Assembly (NCBI GenBank): GCA_022072255.1
Contig: JAJVHZ010000022.1
Location: forward strand, 59,149-123,148
Length of the DNA: 64,000 nucleotides
Direction of reading: 5' to 3'
Source: Gammaproteobacteria bacterium
GTDB taxonomy: Bacteria; Pseudomonadota; Gammaproteobacteria; JAJPIJ01
Part shown: piece after piece, positions 1 to 8,239 of the stretch
Numbering within the stretch: the stretch's first letter is position 1
Layout of the letters: every line of letters begins with the position of its first letter
Program-made: the position numbers and the translations under genes
The notes under the pieces: model-generated
What the model was told of the DNA's origin: nothing
Database searches by the model: none
Seen by the model: the letters and a program-made list of their open reading frames with translations, nothing else

Positions 1-351
1 ATGATGGCCGAGCGGGGCGTCGGGGCGCTGCCCGTCATCGACTGGGCCAGCAATCTGGTCGGTATTCTTTCCGAGCGCGACTATACGCGCAAGATTGTCC
101 TGCGGGATCGGTCCTCCCGCGGCACCAAGGTGCGGGAGATCATGACCGCGACGGTGGTTCACATCAGTCCCACCGTCAGCATCGACGAATGCATGATGAT
201 GATGTCCGAGCGCCGCATCCGGCACCTGCCGGTCGTGGACGGCGACCGGGTCGTGGGGATGATGTCCATCGGCGACGTGCTCAAGACCATCATCACCGAG
301 AAGCAGTCGCTCATCGAACAGCTGGAGAGCTATATTTCCGGCACCGGTTGA
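1..351 (+). CDS. CBS-domain protein, 5' end cut by window
   Basis: The visible 116 residues are the C-terminal part of a two-CBS-domain protein. The first domain is incomplete: it begins in a segment that is normally preceded by about 25 further residues, so the ATG at the edge is probably internal. The second domain starts near the motif VREIMT and ends with VVGMMSIGDVLK. Such stand-alone CBS pairs usually bind adenine nucleotides and act as energy or ligand sensors in the cytoplasm. No partner domain is visible. The next gene follows after 38 bp on the same strand, so co-transcription is possible. Confidence 0.85.
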   Translation: MMAERGVGALPVIDWASNLVGILSERDYTRKIVLRDRSSRGTKVREIMTATVVHISPTVSIDECMMMMSERRIRHLPVVDGDRVVGMMSIGDVLKTIITEKQSLIEQLESYISGTG

Positions 352-389
352 CCCGGCCATGCCGGGAAGTTGAGAGCGGCATCGTCAAC

Positions 390-1472
390 ATGCGAGCATT
401 CCTGGCCACACTGCTGGTTGTGGCATGTCTTGCGGCCGGTGCGTACCTGTACCTGCGGCGCCCCACGCCGCCGCCGGCGCCGCCCAGCGCCGAAGCCACC
501 CAGCCCGCACCGAACACGCCCGCCACGGGACCCGATACGGGAACCGCCATCTCCGAGAACCCCGCCGCCCGCAACGATGCCCTCGAAAAGGAGGCACGCG
601 AGTACGTGCGTGAAATCACCGAGCTCAAGGCGCAGCCACTGGCCGCCGACAGCGCCGACAATTTCGTGCAGCGGGATCAGACCATACAGCTCCTGCCGAC
701 CCGGAAGGCCGACACCATCACACCCGAGAAGCTGCTCGCGGACCCGAACCTCAAGCCGGAGACGCCACTGACCATCATCAGGGACGTCGATCGGATCGAG
801 ATCGTCACCATCGGGAAGCTGCGGGAGATGTACGGGCGGACGCCGGAGAAGCAGATCAGGATCCTCGACGGATCGCAGACCAAGGCCACATCGGTCGGGG
901 CGCTGCTGGCCGAGCGCGGCGGCGCACCGGACACTGCCGTCACGGTGGTGAAAAAAGTCGAGGAGATACAGTCCACCACCGCGCAGGAGCTGGCCGCCGA
1001 CTCCGCACTGGACCGGAACCAGCCGATCCGGGTGCTGCGCGGCCGCCAGGCCCTCGACGCCGCGACGGTCGCCGAACTCATGATGGGCAGAGACGATTCC
1101 GGCACCGACGCCATCTATTACGTTCGCACCGTCAAGGACACGGACACGCAGGGCATCTGGGGCATCATTCAGTACGGACTCATCGACAACTTCGGCCGCG
1201 GGATCGCGATCCGGCGCGGCGAGGACATCAGCACTTACCGCGTCGACATCCCGCGCAGCGCCGACGAGATGGTGAACGGCCGCAACAGCTCCTTTCTTGG
1301 ACAGCTCATCTTCGAGAAGTCACAGCACAGCTACATCTACAATCTCGAGCAGGGGCGCATGGGACGCAATCCTGACATGATCCGGCCTGGGCAGGAGCTC
1401 CTCATCATCCGCTTCACCGCCGACGAACTGGTGGACATCTACAAGCACTTCGTCAACAGCCGCCGGAGTTGA
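390..1472 (+). CDS. Membrane-anchored protein with three internal repeats, function unknown
   Basis: A 360-residue protein I do not recognise. Residues 3-22 form a single hydrophobic segment followed by RR, so it is a signal anchor or uncleaved signal peptide. A proline- and alanine-rich linker covers about 25-60. Residues about 97-252 contain three related units of roughly 56 residues, each opening with a strand such as QTIQLLP, KQIRILDG or QPIRVLRG, then a T-x-x-x-L helix (TPEKLLA, TSVGALLA, TVAELMM). The C-terminal domain (about 256-345) includes RPGQELLII, reminiscent of the end of a LysM-like fold, but this is only a resemblance. The start was chosen because the hydrophobic anchor follows it directly; the longer reading adds a low-complexity Arg/His segment. 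Probably faces the periplasm. Confidence 0.8.
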   Translation: MRAFLATLLVVACLAAGAYLYLRRPTPPPAPPSAEATQPAPNTPATGPDTGTAISENPAARNDALEKEAREYVREITELKAQPLAADSADNFVQRDQTIQLLPTRKADTITPEKLLADPNLKPETPLTIIRDVDRIEIVTIGKLREMYGRTPEKQIRILDGSQTKATSVGALLAERGGAPDTAVTVVKKVEEIQSTTAQELAADSALDRNQPIRVLRGRQALDAATVAELMMGRDDSGTDAIYYVRTVKDTDTQGIWGIIQYGLIDNFGRGIAIRRGEDISTYRVDIPRSADEMVNGRNSSFLGQLIFEKSQHSYIYNLEQGRMGRNPDMIRPGQELLIIRFTADELVDIYKHFVNSRRS

Positions 1473-1508
1473 CGACGGCGCTCTGGTCACGGCCGGGCGA
1501 TCCGATGG

Positions 1509-1514
1509 CATAAT
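1509..1514 (+). promoter_or_regulatory. Candidate -10 element for pgi
   Basis: The hexamer CATAAT lies about 30 bp before the pgi start codon, in the only AT-rich patch of the intergenic region. No good -35 hexamer sits 16-18 bp upstream, so support is weak. Confidence 0.3.
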
Positions 1515-1544
1515 CGGGACAGTAACCTCCTTCGCCGGCCCGTC

Positions 1545-3206
1545 ATGAACCACGACATCACGACCAGTGCGCCATGGCGCGCCCTCAGTTCCCATCACGC
1601 CCAGGTGGCGACGCTGCACATGCGCGAGCTGTTCCGGAACTCGCCGGAACGCGCGATCGCGTTCAGCCTCGAGGCCGCGGGCCTGTTCCTCGATTATTCC
1701 AAGAATCGCATCGTGCCGGAGACCATGCAGCGGCTGCTGGACCTGGCGCGTACCGCGGACGTCGAGGGTCAGCGCGACGCGATGCTGGCCGGCGCGATCA
1801 TCAACAACACCGAGCGGCGTGCCGTGCTGCACACGGCGCTGCGGCGGCCGGCCTCGCAGGCGCTGGTGCTGGACGGCACGAACATCATGCCCGGGATCGC
1901 CGAGGTGCAACGGCGCATGCGCGGCCTGGTCGACGCGCTGGCCGGCGGACACTGGCGCGGCTACAGCGGACAGCGAATTACGGACGTCGTCAACATCGGC
2001 ATAGGCGGCTCGCACCTGGGACCCTGCATGGCGACCGATGCCCTGAGGGCCCATCACCGTACCGGCCTGCGCGTACACTACGTGTCAAACGTCGATCCCG
2101 GCGATCTGTCCCACACGCTCGCCACGCTGCATCCTGAATCGACCCTGTTCATCGTGGTCTCCAAGACCTTCACCACCCAGGAGACCTCGGCAAATGCCCA
2201 GGCCGCGAGAAACTGGCTGCTGCAGAGCTTCGGCGACGGCCGCGCCGTGGCCTCCCACATGATCGCCGTCACCTCCAACGTCGAGGCGGCGCAGCGCTTC
2301 GGCATTGAACCGGCGAACACCTTCGAGATGTGGGAATGGGTCGGCGGGCGCTACTCGCTATGGTCCGCCGTCGGCCTGTCGACCGCCTGCGCGGTGGGCG
2401 GCGACGCGTTCGCTGAAATGCTTGCGGGCGCCTACGCGATGGACAGCCATTTTCAGCAGGCGCCGCTGGAGATGAACATGCCCGTGGCCCTGGCGCTGCT
2501 CGGGGTGTGGTATCACAACTTTTTCGGCGCCGAGAGCCTGTGCGTGGTGCCTTACGACGAATCGTTGCGGCATTTTCCGGCGTACCTGCAGCAGCTCGAC
2601 ATGGAGAGCAACGGCAAGCGCGTCGATCGCGCCGGTCGGCCGGTGCAAACGAGCACCGGTCCGGTGCTCTGGGGCGGCACCGGCACCAACTCCCAGCACG
2701 CCTTCTTTCAGCTCCTGCATCAGGGCGGACGCCTCGTTCCCCTGGATCTCCTCGTGGGGCTGCGGAATCCACGGCCGATTGCGGACCAGCACGACATCCT
2801 GGTCGCCAACTGCATCGCCCAGGCCGAGGCGCTGATGCGCGGGCGGACTCTCGATGAGACCCGGCGGGAGATGCGGTCCTCGGGCGTCGAGGAAGGCCGA
2901 ATCGAGCAGCTTGCACCGCACCGCGTGTTTCCCGGCAACCGCCCGAGCAACCTCATCGTCTACCCCGAACTGACCCCGCGGGTGCTGGGGGCCCTGATCG
3001 CCCTTTACGAACACAAGGTGTTCGTGCAGGGCGCAATCTGGGGGCTGAATTCCTTCGATCAGTGGGGCGTGGAACTTGGCAAGCAACTGGCGGGCACGGT
3101 GCTCCGGGAATTGCAGGGCGGCGCGCAGGTCGAGCACGACGCCTCCACCGCTGCGCTTGTCGCCCTGTACCGCAGCCGGCGCGAGGCCGGCGACGCCGGG
3201 GACTGA
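1545..3206 (+). CDS. pgi: Glucose-6-phosphate isomerase
   Basis: A cytoplasmic enzyme interconverting glucose 6-phosphate and fructose 6-phosphate in glycolysis and gluconeogenesis. The 553-residue length matches the bacterial family. Both family signatures are present: VGGRYSLWSAVGLS in the middle, and the C-terminal block GLNSFDQWGVELGK with its conserved lysine. The substrate-phosphate loop is visible as IGIGGSHLGP. It is transcribed alone, convergent with the kinase gene downstream (34 bp between stops). With tpiA and eno it is one of three glycolytic genes in the window. Confidence 0.97.
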   Translation: MNHDITTSAPWRALSSHHAQVATLHMRELFRNSPERAIAFSLEAAGLFLDYSKNRIVPETMQRLLDLARTADVEGQRDAMLAGAIINNTERRAVLHTALRRPASQALVLDGTNIMPGIAEVQRRMRGLVDALAGGHWRGYSGQRITDVVNIGIGGSHLGPCMATDALRAHHRTGLRVHYVSNVDPGDLSHTLATLHPESTLFIVVSKTFTTQETSANAQAARNWLLQSFGDGRAVASHMIAVTSNVEAAQRFGIEPANTFEMWEWVGGRYSLWSAVGLSTACAVGGDAFAEMLAGAYAMDSHFQQAPLEMNMPVALALLGVWYHNFFGAESLCVVPYDESLRHFPAYLQQLDMESNGKRVDRAGRPVQTSTGPVLWGGTGTNSQHAFFQLLHQGGRLVPLDLLVGLRNPRPIADQHDILVANCIAQAEALMRGRTLDETRREMRSSGVEEGRIEQLAPHRVFPGNRPSNLIVYPELTPRVLGALIALYEHKVFVQGAIWGLNSFDQWGVELGKQLAGTVLRELQGGAQVEHDASTAALVALYRSRREAGDAGD

Positions 3207-3240
3207 GACCTGCCCGCAGAGCGCGCGGCGCGCGCCGGGA

Positions 3241-4554
3241 TCACGGGGCGGTATCCGCCATCCTCTCGGTGGTCGAGGACAGCCGCTCGATCAGGATGCG
3301 CAGGAACACGCGGCAGAACCGCAACTGACAGTCCTTGGAAACCTGCTCGATCAGGGTCGAGTTCACCCGCATCAACGTCACGGGCGAGGTCGCGATGATC
3401 GATGCCGTGCGCCGACGCCGACTGATGTAACCCATCTCGCCGAAGCAGTCGCCCGCCTTCAGCTCGCCCACGATCGTGTCGCCTTTCTTGACCACGACCG
3501 AGCCGCTGATGAGTATGTAGAAGGAGTCGTCAATCTCCCCTTCGACGATGATCTCTCCGCCCTCGTCGAAGCGCTCCCAGACGCTGGCGCGCATGATTTC
3601 CCAGATCTCCGCTTCGCTGAAACCGCTGAAGAAGTCGAGCCGCTTCACGCTCGCGACCTTCTCCTTGGTGGAGATGTCCTCGACCGGCTGATCGAAGTTC
3701 CTGAACGTGGTGCTGAGATCCACCGCGATGTCCATGCCCATCTTGTAGCGCCGTCGCAGATCCTTCTGCAGGCATCGATTCACGATCTGCTCGAGCTGCT
3801 CCGGAAGATCGGGGCGCACCTGCCGCAGCGGAATGGGCTCCTCGTTGACCACCCGGTAGATGAGCTTCGAGAAGGAATCGCCGCCGAAGGGATGCCGCCC
3901 GCTCAGCAGCTCGTACATCACCACGCCCAGCGAAAACAGATCGGTCTGATTGCCGACGTTGTCCTCCTGGATCTGCTCCGGGGACATGTAGCGGGGCGAT
4001 CCGACGAACCCCACCGGCAGCGTCTTCGAGGAGTCACGGCGGGTGACGTAGGCTATGCTGAAATCGGCGATCTTGAGATCGCCGTCGGGGGTCAGCAGCA
4101 TGTTGGAGGGCTTGATGTCACGGTGGATCACCCCCTGCCGATGCGCATAATCGAGCGCCTTGGCGCACTTGAAGACGATCTCCAGAACCTTGGAGACGGG
4201 CAGCAGCTTGTCGGGCCGGGTATAGGACTTCAGGGTGTCGGCGCCCTCGACGAGCTCCATCACGATGTAGCAGGTCTCGCCTTCCACACCGGCGTCGAAG
4301 ATGTCCAGTATGTTCGGATGCCGCAGCATTCCGGCCGTGTGCGCCTCGTTGAAGAACATCTTGCGGTAGGTTTCACCCGATTCCTTGTCGCGCAATGCCT
4401 CGGCGAGGGCCACCTTGATGGCGACGGGGCGGGCGACGAAAGGATCGAAGCCGCGGTAGACGACTCCCATGCTGCCACGCGCTATGGCATCGATGACATC
4501 GTACTTGCCGAGCTTGCGCGGCAGGGTGTCGGTGCTTTCCAGGAGCGCGCTCAT
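3241..4554 (-). CDS. Ser/Thr protein kinase fused to a cyclic-nucleotide-binding domain
   Basis: A 437-residue cytoplasmic protein with no membrane segment. Residues about 18-285 form a Hanks-type kinase: glycine loop ARGSMGVV (25-32), lysine 47 in VAIK, glutamate 70, catalytic HRD at 144-146 with K148 and N151, then SPE at 191-193. The metal-binding DFG is replaced by DFS (164-166). Residues about 308-425 form a Crp-type cyclic-nucleotide or effector domain, with the phosphate-binding cassette FGEMGYISRRRRTA at 371-384 retaining glutamate and arginine. The architecture suggests a kinase controlled by a bound ligand. It stands alone, divergent from sco. Substrate and ligand are unknown. Confidence 0.93.
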   Translation of the reverse strand: MSALLESTDTLPRKLGKYDVIDAIARGSMGVVYRGFDPFVARPVAIKVALAEALRDKESGETYRKMFFNEAHTAGMLRHPNILDIFDAGVEGETCYIVMELVEGADTLKSYTRPDKLLPVSKVLEIVFKCAKALDYAHRQGVIHRDIKPSNMLLTPDGDLKIADFSIAYVTRRDSSKTLPVGFVGSPRYMSPEQIQEDNVGNQTDLFSLGVVMYELLSGRHPFGGDSFSKLIYRVVNEEPIPLRQVRPDLPEQLEQIVNRCLQKDLRRRYKMGMDIAVDLSTTFRNFDQPVEDISTKEKVASVKRLDFFSGFSEAEIWEIMRASVWERFDEGGEIIVEGEIDDSFYILISGSVVVKKGDTIVGELKAGDCFGEMGYISRRRRTASIIATSPVTLMRVNSTLIEQVSKDCQLRFCRVFLRILIERLSSTTERMADTAP

Positions 4555-4763
4555 TTCGGTTCAGGCCTTCCGCCGCATGTTACTTGAAAGCCCTACAGGG
4601 GGGGTAGCGACAGCGATAACAGTTCGGCCGAATACAGCCTTTCCACCCCACGGCGGGTCGGGCGCGGCCAGCCCCCCGGCCGGCGCCGGCACCGCCGCCG
4701 TGCGCGTAGCTGCGGGCCTTGCCGAACCCCGCCCGGGACAGCCGGGGCAGCATGCGCTTCCGG

Positions 4764-4769
4764 TATAAT
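4764..4769 (+). promoter_or_regulatory. TATAAT hexamer directly before sco
   Basis: A perfect TATAAT ends six bases before the sco ATG. If used as a -10 box, transcription would begin at or next to the start codon, giving a leaderless message. No clear -35 element is visible 17 bp upstream. Confidence 0.45.
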
Positions 4770-4775
4770 CGCCCC

Positions 4776-5408
4776 ATGCTCAAGTCCCCGTTTTCGCTCC
4801 GCCTGCTGGCTGCGGCGGTGGTGGCGCTGATCGTGGGCGCCGCGGCCGCCTGGCTCACCGAGAACATCGAGCTGACCCGATCTCCTCAGGGCACGGAGGG
4901 ACTCCTGTGGCCCCCGCCGAAGACGCTCGAGGGCTTTGCGTTGCTGGATCAGGCTGGCGCGCCGTTCACGCCCGAGCGGCTGGAAGGCAAATGGTCCGTG
5001 CTCTTCTTCGGCTTCACGCATTGCCCGGATATCTGCCCGAACACCCTGCGACTGCTGGAGAAGGCATCGCCCGCCTTCCCCGCGGATACACAGGTCGTAT
5101 TCGTCTCGGTCGACCCCGAGCGTGATACGCCCGAGACCGTCGCGCAGTACGTCCGTTATTTCGATCCGACCTTCCTCGGCGTGACCGGCACGCCTGAATC
5201 CATGGCGGCGTTCACCCGCAGCCTCGGCGTGCTCAGCATGCGTACCGAGGCCGACGAGCACGGAAATTACAGCGTCGATCACTCCGCCGCCCTCCTTCTC
5301 GTCGACCCGCACCGGCGCCTGGTGGGAATAATCGCGCAACCCCTTACCGAGGAATCGGTGTCACGCCATTATCTCGACATCCGCAGGTTCGTGGAGCACC
5401 AGGGATGA
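4776..5408 (+). CDS. SCO1/SenC family copper-binding assembly protein
   Basis: A 210-residue membrane-anchored thioredoxin-fold protein that delivers copper to, or reduces, the CuA site of cytochrome c oxidase in the periplasm. Residues 5-27 are a hydrophobic signal anchor. The copper ligands are complete: the CPDIC motif (C83 and C87) and the distal histidine H169 in SVDHSAA. The start places the hydrophobic segment at the N-terminus; an upstream in-frame ATG at 4752 would add eight residues and would lie before the TATAAT. Its stop overlaps the next start (ATGA), so it is translationally coupled to the PCu(A)C chaperone. Confidence 0.95.
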   Translation: MLKSPFSLRLLAAAVVALIVGAAAAWLTENIELTRSPQGTEGLLWPPPKTLEGFALLDQAGAPFTPERLEGKWSVLFFGFTHCPDICPNTLRLLEKASPAFPADTQVVFVSVDPERDTPETVAQYVRYFDPTFLGVTGTPESMAAFTRSLGVLSMRTEADEHGNYSVDHSAALLLVDPHRRLVGIIAQPLTEESVSRHYLDIRRFVEHQG

Positions 5409-5890
5409 GGTGCCGCCGCATGCGAGTGATTGCCGCGGCGGCGCTGGCCGGCGCGCTCACACTGGCGCACGCCGCCGGGTCCGTGCGGGTCGCGGAGGCG
5501 TGGATCGAGGAGGGCCCGCCGGATGTCCCGGTCCTGGCCGGCTACGCGACAATACACAATCCCACTGCGCAGACGGCACGGGTGTTGAACGTTTCCAGCC
5601 CGCGCGCGGAACGCATCGAGATACACCGCAGCGAGATCACCGAAAACACCGTCACCATGACCCGCGTCGACGAATTGCCGATCCCGCCGGGTGGCGAGAT
5701 CCGTTTCACGCCCGCCGGCTATCACCTCATGATCTACGGCGTGGCGCAACCGCCGGCCGCCGGGGAGAAGCTGCCCGTGGAATTCGAGTTCGACGGTGCT
5801 CGCAAGGTTACAGTGGAGGCGATCGTACGTCGCAGCGAGGGCTCGGCGGGCGCTGTCGAGGGCAGCGGCCAGGTCGAGGACGCCCCCTGA
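5405..5890 (+). CDS. Periplasmic copper chaperone PCu(A)C
   Basis: A 161-residue secreted protein. A signal peptide occupies about residues 1-24, ending AHAAG. The mature domain has the exact ligand spacing of the family, H-x10-M-x21-H-x-M: H74, M85, H107, M109. Such proteins bind Cu(I) and pass it to Sco or directly to the CuA subunit of oxidases. An internal ATG at codon 6 is an alternative start that keeps the signal peptide. The overlap with sco and the shared function support a two-gene copper-delivery unit, although no oxidase subunits are in the window. Confidence 0.95.
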   Translation: MRCRRMRVIAAAALAGALTLAHAAGSVRVAEAWIEEGPPDVPVLAGYATIHNPTAQTARVLNVSSPRAERIEIHRSEITENTVTMTRVDELPIPPGGEIRFTPAGYHLMIYGVAQPPAAGEKLPVEFEFDGARKVTVEAIVRRSEGSAGAVEGSGQVEDAP

Positions 5891-5905
5891 TCCCGACTCT
5901 CGCGA

Positions 5906-6760
5906 ATGTCACCGGATTCTCTGAAAGTACTGCCGCAGTATCTGCTGCCGCAGCGCCTGCTCGCGGGCCTCGCCTACCGCATTACGCGCTGTCGGAACCC
6001 GCTGCTGAAGAACATGCTGATCCGCGCGTTCATTCGCCACTACCGGGTCGACATGGCCGAAGCGGTGCACGAGCGGCCCGCGGATTATCGCGATTTCAAC
6101 GCCTTCTTCACCCGCGCATTGAAGCCGGGTGCGCGCACGCTGCCCGCGGATGAGACGGCTTTCGCAAGCCCCGTCGACGGCCGCGTAAGCCAGATTGGCA
6201 CCATCGAGGCGGATACCCTGATCCAGGCCAAGGGCCGGCGTTATTCGCTCGGCGATCTGCTCGGCGGCGACCGCTCGATGGCCGAGTCCTTCCGCGACGG
6301 CGCGTATGCCACGCTCTACCTCTCCCCGCGCGACTATCACCGCATACACATGCCGATCGACGGCGAACTGAGGGCGATGACCTACCTGCCAGGAAAGCTC
6401 TTCGCCGTGAACCCCGCTACCGTCAACGCGGTCGCGCGGCTGTTCGCCCGCAACGAACGCGTGGTCTGCCTGTTCGAGACCGGCAGCGGCCCGCTGGCCG
6501 TGATTTTCGTCGGCGCCATATTCGTCGGCAGCATGGAGACGGTCTGGGCCGGCCAGGTCACCCCCGCACGGCCACGCGCGGTCCGGCGCGAAAGCTACCC
6601 GCCGGGGCGCCACCGCTACCGGCGCGCCGACGAGATCGGCCGCTTCAACATGGGATCGACGGTGATAGTCCTGATGGCAAGGGACCGGCTGAGCTGGCTG
6701 CCGGAGTGGCGTGCCGGCAGCCTCGTGCATCAGGGGAGCGTGCTCGGAACGGTGCGCTGA
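5906..6760 (+). CDS. psd: Phosphatidylserine decarboxylase proenzyme
   Basis: Converts phosphatidylserine to phosphatidylethanolamine at the inner membrane. The 284-residue length is typical. Near the C-terminus FNMGSTVI contains the GST self-cleavage site; Ser251 would become the pyruvoyl group of the small subunit. The common LGST is MGST here, which is conservative. Other family blocks are FASPVDGRV (active-site Asp region) and SPRDYHRIHMP (His motif). It follows the copper genes by 15 bp on the same strand and converges with nuoN. Confidence 0.96.
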   Translation: MSPDSLKVLPQYLLPQRLLAGLAYRITRCRNPLLKNMLIRAFIRHYRVDMAEAVHERPADYRDFNAFFTRALKPGARTLPADETAFASPVDGRVSQIGTIEADTLIQAKGRRYSLGDLLGGDRSMAESFRDGAYATLYLSPRDYHRIHMPIDGELRAMTYLPGKLFAVNPATVNAVARLFARNERVVCLFETGSGPLAVIFVGAIFVGSMETVWAGQVTPARPRAVRRESYPPGRHRYRRADEIGRFNMGSTVIVLMARDRLSWLPEWRAGSLVHQGSVLGTVR

Positions 6761-6805
6761 CCGCCCGGAACCGCGGGCGATCCCCCGCCGGGGAAATGAC
6801 CTCGG

Positions 6806-8239
6806 TCAGCCGCGCATGGCGGCGATGCATACCGCCATCAGCACGCCGGGCGTCACACCCAGCAGCAATACGGCGACGCCGTTCGCGCTCAGGGCGATCT
6901 CCGTGTCGCCGCTGGCGTGGACCTCCTCCATGTGCTCGGGCTGCTCGAAGTACATCATCCGGACCACCTGCAGGTAGTAGTACGCGCCGATGACCGAGAT
7001 CAGCACCGCAAGGCCCGCCAGCCAGACGTGGCCGGTCGCAATCACTTCCTTGATGACGAACCACTTCGCCCAGAACCCGGCGAACGGCGGCACGCCCGCC
7101 AGGGAGAACATCAGGATCAGCATGACCAGCGCGAACCAGGGGCTGCGTTGCGCAAGCCCCCTGAAGTCCTGGATGCGGTCGGCCTCGGCGCTGCCCTCGC
7201 CCGCCACCAGCATGACCACGCCGAAGGCACCCAGGGTCATCAGCGCGTAGACGATGGCGTAGAACATCGCCCCCGCGTATCCGCCTGTGTTCCCGCTCAG
7301 CACGCCGAGCAACAGGAACCCCATGTGTGCAATCGTCGAATAGGCGAGCATGCGCTTGATGTTGGATTGCACTATCGCGACGACGTTGCCCAGGAGCATC
7401 GAGCCCACAGCCAGCCATGTCAGCATCAGCTGCCAGTCGGACGACAGCGGCTGCAGTCCGTCGACGAGCAGGCGCATCGCCATCGCGAAGGCGGCAATCT
7501 TGGGCGCCGTGGCGATGAACGTCGTTACCGCCGTGGGCGCGCCCTCGTAGACATCCGGCAACCACATGTGAAAAGGCACCGCGCCGAGCTTGAACCCCAC
7601 GCCGGCGACGATGAAGACCAGCGCATAGGTGGCGATCGGGCCCCCTCCGCCGTCGGCCAGGGCGTTGCGGACGACGCTGATGTCGATGGAACCGGTGATC
7701 CCGTAGAGCATCGAGATCCCGTAAAGCAGCAGTCCGGAGGCCAGCGCGCCCATCACGAAGTACTTCATCGCGGCTTCGGAGGCCATGGCGGAGTCGCGGT
7801 GCATCGCAACCATGGCGTACAGCGACAGCGACAACAGCTCCAGACCGAGGTAGACCGTCAACAGGCTGCCGGCGGACACCAGCACCATCATGCCGAGGAC
7901 CGCCATCAGCGTCAGCACGTAAAACTCGGCACTGACGATGCGCCGCGCCCGCAGGTAATCCCGGGCATACACCAGTCCGATGATTGCGAACGCCAGGATG
8001 AAGTTCTTCAGCACGATGGCCATCGAGTCGCGGACGTACATGCCCTCGAAGAGCACGAGGCGCGTGCGCGCACCGATATAGGTGTTGGCTGCGAATACGG
8101 CCAGGAGCGCGAACTGCGCAAGCCAATACGCGGCATTCCGGTCCTCGTCGGCGCTGAACACGCCGACGAGCAGCACCGCGCACAACAGCGCCAGCAGGAG
8201 GATCTCGGGCAACGCCCCGATGTAGTCGGTCATGTTCAT
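6806..8239 (-). CDS. nuoN: NADH-quinone oxidoreductase subunit N
   Basis: An antiporter-like membrane subunit of complex I, about 477 residues and almost entirely transmembrane helices. The conserved channel segments include FKLGAVPFHMWLPDVYEGAP and the lysine-bearing helix that follows. It is the last gene of the nuo operon. The start was chosen at the ATG whose last bases overlap the nuoM stop (ATGA); a second ATG two codons downstream is equally close to the family N-terminus. Confidence 0.97.
   Translation of the reverse strand: MNMTDYIGALPEILLLALLCAVLLVGVFSADEDRNAAYWLAQFALLAVFAANTYIGARTRLVLFEGMYVRDSMAIVLKNFILAFAIIGLVYARDYLRARRIVSAEFYVLTLMAVLGMMVLVSAGSLLTVYLGLELLSLSLYAMVAMHRDSAMASEAAMKYFVMGALASGLLLYGISMLYGITGSIDISVVRNALADGGGGPIATYALVFIVAGVGFKLGAVPFHMWLPDVYEGAPTAVTTFIATAPKIAAFAMAMRLLVDGLQPLSSDWQLMLTWLAVGSMLLGNVVAIVQSNIKRMLAYSTIAHMGFLLLGVLSGNTGGYAGAMFYAIVYALMTLGAFGVVMLVAGEGSAEADRIQDFRGLAQRSPWFALVMLILMFSLAGVPPFAGFWAKWFVIKEVIATGHVWLAGLAVLISVIGAYYYLQVVRMMYFEQPEHMEEVHASGDTEIALSANGVAVLLLGVTPGVLMAVCIAAMRG

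Noticed and set aside
6761..6805. GC-rich hairpin between psd and nuoN as terminator
   Set aside because: The stem is only about five base pairs (GCGGG/CCCGC) and lacks a T-run.
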